Origin: Mariprofundus sp. EBB-1
GTDB lineage: Bacteria > Pseudomonadota > Zetaproteobacteria > Mariprofundales > Mariprofundaceae
Length of the DNA: 44,615 bases
Direction: 5' to 3'
Assembly (NCBI RefSeq): GCF_003665155.1
Contig: NZ_RCFQ01000026.1
Span: 1 to 44,615, forward strand
The translations under genes and the position numbers were made by a program. The notes below the pieces were generated by a model. That model did not search any database. It worked only from the letters and a program-made list of their open reading frames with translations, and was not told where the DNA came from. This document shows positions 41,634 through 44,615 of this stretch, in pieces. Within the stretch, counting starts at the first letter, position 1. Every line of letters starts with the position of its first letter.

Positions 41634-42062
41634 TTATAAGCCGCCACTGATTTTCCAGCCATCGCTTGTTTTGCTTAAGGTAATGCGTTCGCGCTGATTT
41701 AGCTGTCGCCAGGTGCCATCTGCTTTGACCCTGAGCAAGTAACTCTGTTCACATTCGGCGCTATGTTCATCAAGCATCCTGATGACCCGATTGCTGGATG
41801 TCATTTCAGTTTCTTCAAATTGAGCGAACAGTTTGTTCATTTTACTAACGATATCAAATTCACTTTGTCCGGATTTATCATGGTAGTCTGGTAGCAGCAA
41901 AGCATCGTAGCCTCTGATATTATGGGTGCTAACGGCTATATCGCGCGCATCCAGCAAGGCATTGATGGCTTGTTTATCATAATCACTGCAGGCTAAAAGA
42001 TTGAACAGCATAAAGATGCTGATGGTAAGAATATGATTCCTGTGTGAAGTGAAAAAACGCAT
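41634..42062 (-). CDS. Lipoprotein with SnoaL/NTF2-like domain
   Basis: A 142-residue protein with a lipobox LLAC (C25) after a hydrophobic signal peptide, so it should be lipidated and anchored in the envelope. The mature part, AINALLDARDIAVSTHNIRGYDALLLPDYHDK...ERITLSKTSDGWKISGGL, follows the small cone-like SnoaL/NTF2-like pattern with a helix-rich start and a final beta strand containing GWKI. Function unknown. It is preceded by BamD on the same strand, with a 45-base gap. Confidence 0.7.
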   Translation of the reverse strand: MRFFTSHRNHILTISIFMLFNLLACSDYDKQAINALLDARDIAVSTHNIRGYDALLLPDYHDKSGQSEFDIVSKMNKLFAQFEETEMTSSNRVIRMLDEHSAECEQSYLLRVKADGTWRQLNQRERITLSKTSDGWKISGGL

Positions 42063-42107
42063 TATCTGAGAATGATAGAGTGCTTATAATAGAATAAGGT
42101 GCGGCAG

Positions 42108-42842
42108 CTACAGGTATTGCTCAGATTTTGAGCTCCATGGGCTATTTGGGTGGTTGTGTTTGAGGATCATGGCTGTTTGACGCGCATCTCGTTTTAACCC
42201 CATCTTGGCATAGGATGCAGCTAGATAATACAGGGCTTCTTCAATAGAAGATGTAGTTTGATACAAGCGTACCAATTCTTGAAAGCGGTTAGCTGATGCA
42301 ACAAAACGATCATGGTCGAAATAATATTTTCCAATAATCAGTTCATGCTCAGCTAGTATGTTATATAGCGATTGTAGTCGATTCTGCGCGCTTTCAGCAT
42401 ATGCGCTTTCCGGATGCTCTTTGATGAGGCGTTCAAAGGCACTTATCGAAGATTTATACATGCTGATATCTTTTTCTGCTGAAGTCCGTTGCTGATAGTA
42501 GCTCATGGCCAGCATGTATTTGGCATAATCAACATTTTTATGGGTGGGATGACGATCAATAAAGCGGAGGCTCATGGTTTCAGACAGGACAAACTCATTG
42601 CCTTTGTAAGCAGAAAAAATACGCATCAGCTCTGATTGAATGGCCAGTTTGCTGTAAGGGTATTTTGAATCGAATTTTTCCAGTCTTTTGGTGGCCATGC
42701 CAAATTCACCTTCTTCAATCAATTGCTTGGCGTGGGCGTACTCTTGATCAGCATTATCGCTGAAATCCTTATCGTTAGAAGCACAGCCACTGAGAAGAGC
42801 AATGATGATGAATGGAAATATAGGTAAGCGCATGAAGTTCAT
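42108..42842 (-). CDS. bamD: Outer-membrane assembly lipoprotein BamD
   Basis: BamD is the essential TPR lipoprotein of the BAM complex that inserts beta-barrels. The lipobox is LLSGC (C20). TPR repeats follow: EYAHAKQLIEEGEFGMATKRLEKF, YPYSKLAIQSELMRIFSAYKGNEF, HPTHKNVDYAKYMLAMSYYQQ and RFVASANRFQELVRLY. The 244-residue length is typical. It is 9 bases downstream of pgeF, so rluD-pgeF-bamD form an operon, and it should be co-expressed with them. Confidence 0.95.
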   Translation of the reverse strand: MNFMRLPIFPFIIIALLSGCASNDKDFSDNADQEYAHAKQLIEEGEFGMATKRLEKFDSKYPYSKLAIQSELMRIFSAYKGNEFVLSETMSLRFIDRHPTHKNVDYAKYMLAMSYYQQRTSAEKDISMYKSSISAFERLIKEHPESAYAESAQNRLQSLYNILAEHELIIGKYYFDHDRFVASANRFQELVRLYQTTSSIEEALYYLAASYAKMGLKRDARQTAMILKHNHPNSPWSSKSEQYL

Positions 42843-42851
42843 CGGCGCAGT

Positions 42852-43619
42852 TTACGGTTTAGATGCGATGGCGACAACGGCAATGTGACGACCCGTGACG
42901 CCGGCATCTCGCCTGAATGAAAAAAATTGCGCCTTATCGCATGCTGTACAAGCGTTGATGCATTCAATATTGCCCTCGCTCAGACCGGAATCAAGTATCT
43001 GTAAACGATTGATCTGACGCAAATCTGCGTGGTCGTTTACAAAGCTTTCTGCTCCAATAACACTATTTTTTAACGCAGTAGCAACATCTGCGCCGATGTT
43101 GAAACAGCAGGATCCAATGCATGGGCCAAGTGAGGCGAGTATATGTGCACTGCTGGCTCCTCGATTGAGCATGGCCTGGACGGCATGTTGAACAACGTTT
43201 GAGGCTGTGCCTCGCCAGCCAGCATGTACAGCTGCAGTAATGCCGGTTGCAGGATCTGCAAGCAGGATAGGAAGGCAGTCTGCGGTGCGGATTGCAAGTG
43301 GTGTGTTGTGCTGACTGCTTAATAAGATGTCTGCCTCAGTGCTATGCATATAGCCGGGGCCGTTACACCACAGTGTAGCAATCTGATGCGTTTGAATGGC
43401 CTGATGAGGTGGGCCTGGAATATCAGACGAGTCGAGCAGTCTATGCAGGTTATGTTCTATATTGGCATCCGGATCACCCAGCCCTGAACCAAAGTTCTGG
43501 CTATCAAATGGAGCGGGGCTGATGCCACCGCTTCGCGTAGTGAAAATGCCGCGGATGCCGTATCGGTTAAACAGTTTAGATTCAATAAAGGCCGATCGGG
43601 TTACCGAAAGATTAGCCAT
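42852..43619 (-). CDS. pgeF: Purine nucleoside phosphorylase / laccase-domain protein
   Basis: PgeF/YfiH-family proteins act on purine nucleosides and take part in peptidoglycan precursor fidelity. Family markers in this 255-residue protein are FTTRSGGISPAPFDSQNFG, IRTADCLPILLADP, the metal-binding HAGWRG and LGPCIGSCCFNIG, which give the Cys/His copper-or-zinc site. It overlaps rluD by 8 bases upstream and lies 9 bases from bamD downstream. Confidence 0.94.
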   Translation of the reverse strand: MANLSVTRSAFIESKLFNRYGIRGIFTTRSGGISPAPFDSQNFGSGLGDPDANIEHNLHRLLDSSDIPGPPHQAIQTHQIATLWCNGPGYMHSTEADILLSSQHNTPLAIRTADCLPILLADPATGITAAVHAGWRGTASNVVQHAVQAMLNRGASSAHILASLGPCIGSCCFNIGADVATALKNSVIGAESFVNDHADLRQINRLQILDSGLSEGNIECINACTACDKAQFFSFRRDAGVTGRHIAVVAIASKP

Positions 43620-44586
43620 AGTTCTCTTGAAGTGACTGAGAGAGCCGGTTTAGATCTTCAGGAAGAGGCGCACGGAAACTTAACGCTTCACCACTGACAG
43701 GATGTTCAAATTCGAGCAGTTCAGCATGCAGCGCTTGTCGTTTGAGTGCAGTAATGGCGCTGTGTGTTGGGTCAGGGATGTTGGAGGCCGGGTTGTAGCT
43801 GCGTGCATAGACCGGATCACCAAGGATTGGCAGTAGTTCGTGTGACAGGTGCACACGTATTTGATGGGTACGCCCGGTATGTAGCGTTAAACGCAGCCGA
43901 CTAAACGGACCGAACAGTTGTTCTACCTGAGCATTGGTGATCGCTTCCTTGCCGTTGGGATTCACAGCCATTTTTTGACGATGTTGAGGGTGGCGGGCAA
44001 TAGGTAGTTCAATACATTTCTGTCGCCAGCGGGGGTTACCTCGACACCAGGCAATGTATTGGCGGTTTAAATTGTGCTCTGCAAACATCTCACTGAGTTG
44101 ACGATGAGCAATTTCACTTTTGGCCACAACAAGACTGCCAGAGGTGTCTTTGTCCAGACGGTGGACGATGCCCGGGCGTTGCATGCCATTGATGCCTGAT
44201 AATGTGTCGCAATGAAACAGCAGAGCATGAACCAGCGTGCCACGATCATGGCCATGGGCCGGATGTACCACCATGCCAGCGGGCTTATTGATGACAATGA
44301 TATGTTCATCTTCAAACAGAATATCGAGTGGTATATCTTCAGGTTCGAGATTCAATATTTCGAGCGGCGGGATGTGCACATTATATGTATCGTCTTCAAA
44401 AACACGTAAGGAGGCTTGCTGCATGATTTTGCCAGAAATATTACATACGTGGCCACTCTTCAGTAGTTGTTGAATGTGGTTGCGACTCAGGCCACTCAGG
44501 GTTGCTAAAGCCGCATCCAGTCGCTTTCCATCCTGAGCTTCCGGGATACAGAAGCTCAGGATGTTATGGCTTGATGCGCTGTTCAC
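43612..44586 (-). CDS. rluD: 23S rRNA pseudouridine synthase RluD
   Basis: RluD makes pseudouridines in helix 69 of 23S rRNA. An N-terminal S4 RNA-binding domain (residues ~17-65) is followed by the synthase core with KPAGMVVHPAHGH, the catalytic Asp in HRLDKDTSG (D145) and the closing TGRTHQIRVHL. The start is a GTG at 44586 that overlaps the stop of the upstream frame (GTGA). Its 3' end overlaps the pgeF start. Confidence 0.95.
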   Translation of the reverse strand: MNSASSHNILSFCIPEAQDGKRLDAALATLSGLSRNHIQQLLKSGHVCNISGKIMQQASLRVFEDDTYNVHIPPLEILNLEPEDIPLDILFEDEHIIVINKPAGMVVHPAHGHDRGTLVHALLFHCDTLSGINGMQRPGIVHRLDKDTSGSLVVAKSEIAHRQLSEMFAEHNLNRQYIAWCRGNPRWRQKCIELPIARHPQHRQKMAVNPNGKEAITNAQVEQLFGPFSRLRLTLHTGRTHQIRVHLSHELLPILGDPVYARSYNPASNIPDPTHSAITALKRQALHAELLEFEHPVSGEALSFRAPLPEDLNRLSQSLQENYG

Positions 44587-44615
44587 TCAGTTGCTTCAGC
44601 TGACTTGGCAGTAGT
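44583..44615 (-). CDS. 3' end of an unidentified gene upstream of rluD (partial)
   Basis: Ten codons on the minus strand end at a TGA (44583-44585) that overlaps the rluD GTG as GTGA, which is typical of tight operon junctions. The residues (TTAKSAEATE) are too few to identify it. It is cut by the window edge. Confidence 0.4.
   Translation of the reverse strand, partial: TTAKSAEATE

Overview
This is a chromosomal stretch of a Gram-negative bacterium. BamD, an outer-membrane FadL porin, DsbC, PBP1A, type IV minor pilins and c-type cytochrome signatures all point to a proteobacterial diderm with an active periplasm. The combination of an S-box (SAM-I) riboswitch, a sulfur-carrier-based sulfate assimilation operon and citramalate synthase suggests a less-sampled proteobacterial lineage; a Zetaproteobacteria-like organism would fit, but the sequence alone cannot prove this. 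No rRNA, complete tRNA, CRISPR array or intact insertion sequence was seen.

Layout. 1-3.1 kb: an AT-rich accessory patch with an OLD-type ATPase/TOPRIM nuclease and a HEPN/AbiU2-like protein, probably phage defence. 3.3-6.1 kb: housekeeping genes on the minus strand (BON-domain lipid/envelope protein, ZapG/YhcB-like protein, family 5 uracil-DNA glycosylase, RdgB). 6.3-10.3 kb: a periplasmic redox group: DsbC and a TlpA-like thioredoxin on the minus strand, then divergently a CGCGCH-motif secreted protein, a Met-rich outer-membrane barrel, a small cytochrome c and a second TlpA-like protein. 10.4-22.3 kb: the centrepiece, a plus-strand sulfur assimilation operon. An S-box riboswitch with terminator is followed by thrC, a MoaD/ThiS-like sulfur carrier ending in Gly-Gly-Ile, a NIL-domain protein, cysK, a MoeB/ThiF-like activating enzyme, a sulfite reductase with a C-terminal TusA domain, a radical SAM-SLC13 permease fusion, cysD and cysN, ending at a strong terminator. 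22.4-26.9 kb: a cyclic-AMP signalling operon (coiled-coil protein, GAF-GAF-PAS adenylate cyclase, cyclic-nucleotide-binding protein, AI-2E family membrane protein). 27.2-32.1 kb: glutamate synthase-like protein, small membrane protein and quinone oxidoreductase on the minus strand, and citramalate synthase on the plus strand. 32.2-37.3 kb: PBP1A divergent from a four-gene minor pilin operon. 37.3-41.3 kb: FadL and FadE (fatty acid uptake and oxidation). 41.6-44.6 kb, minus strand: a lipoprotein, and rluD-pgeF-bamD in tight order.

How it fits together. In the sulfur operon the permease would bring in sulfate, CysDN make APS, and the sulfite reductase makes sulfide; no APS/PAPS reductase or CysC is encoded here, so that step must lie elsewhere. 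The TusA domain, the MoaD-like carrier and the MoeB-like enzyme suggest that reduced sulfur is held on protein carriers before CysK (or the ThrC-like enzyme) uses it. SAM sensed by the S-box would switch the set off when methionine is plentiful.

A dispersed family of intergenic inverted repeats with ends resembling ACCGCAGAG / CTCTGCGGT occurs at least seven times, three of them inside the sulfur operon.
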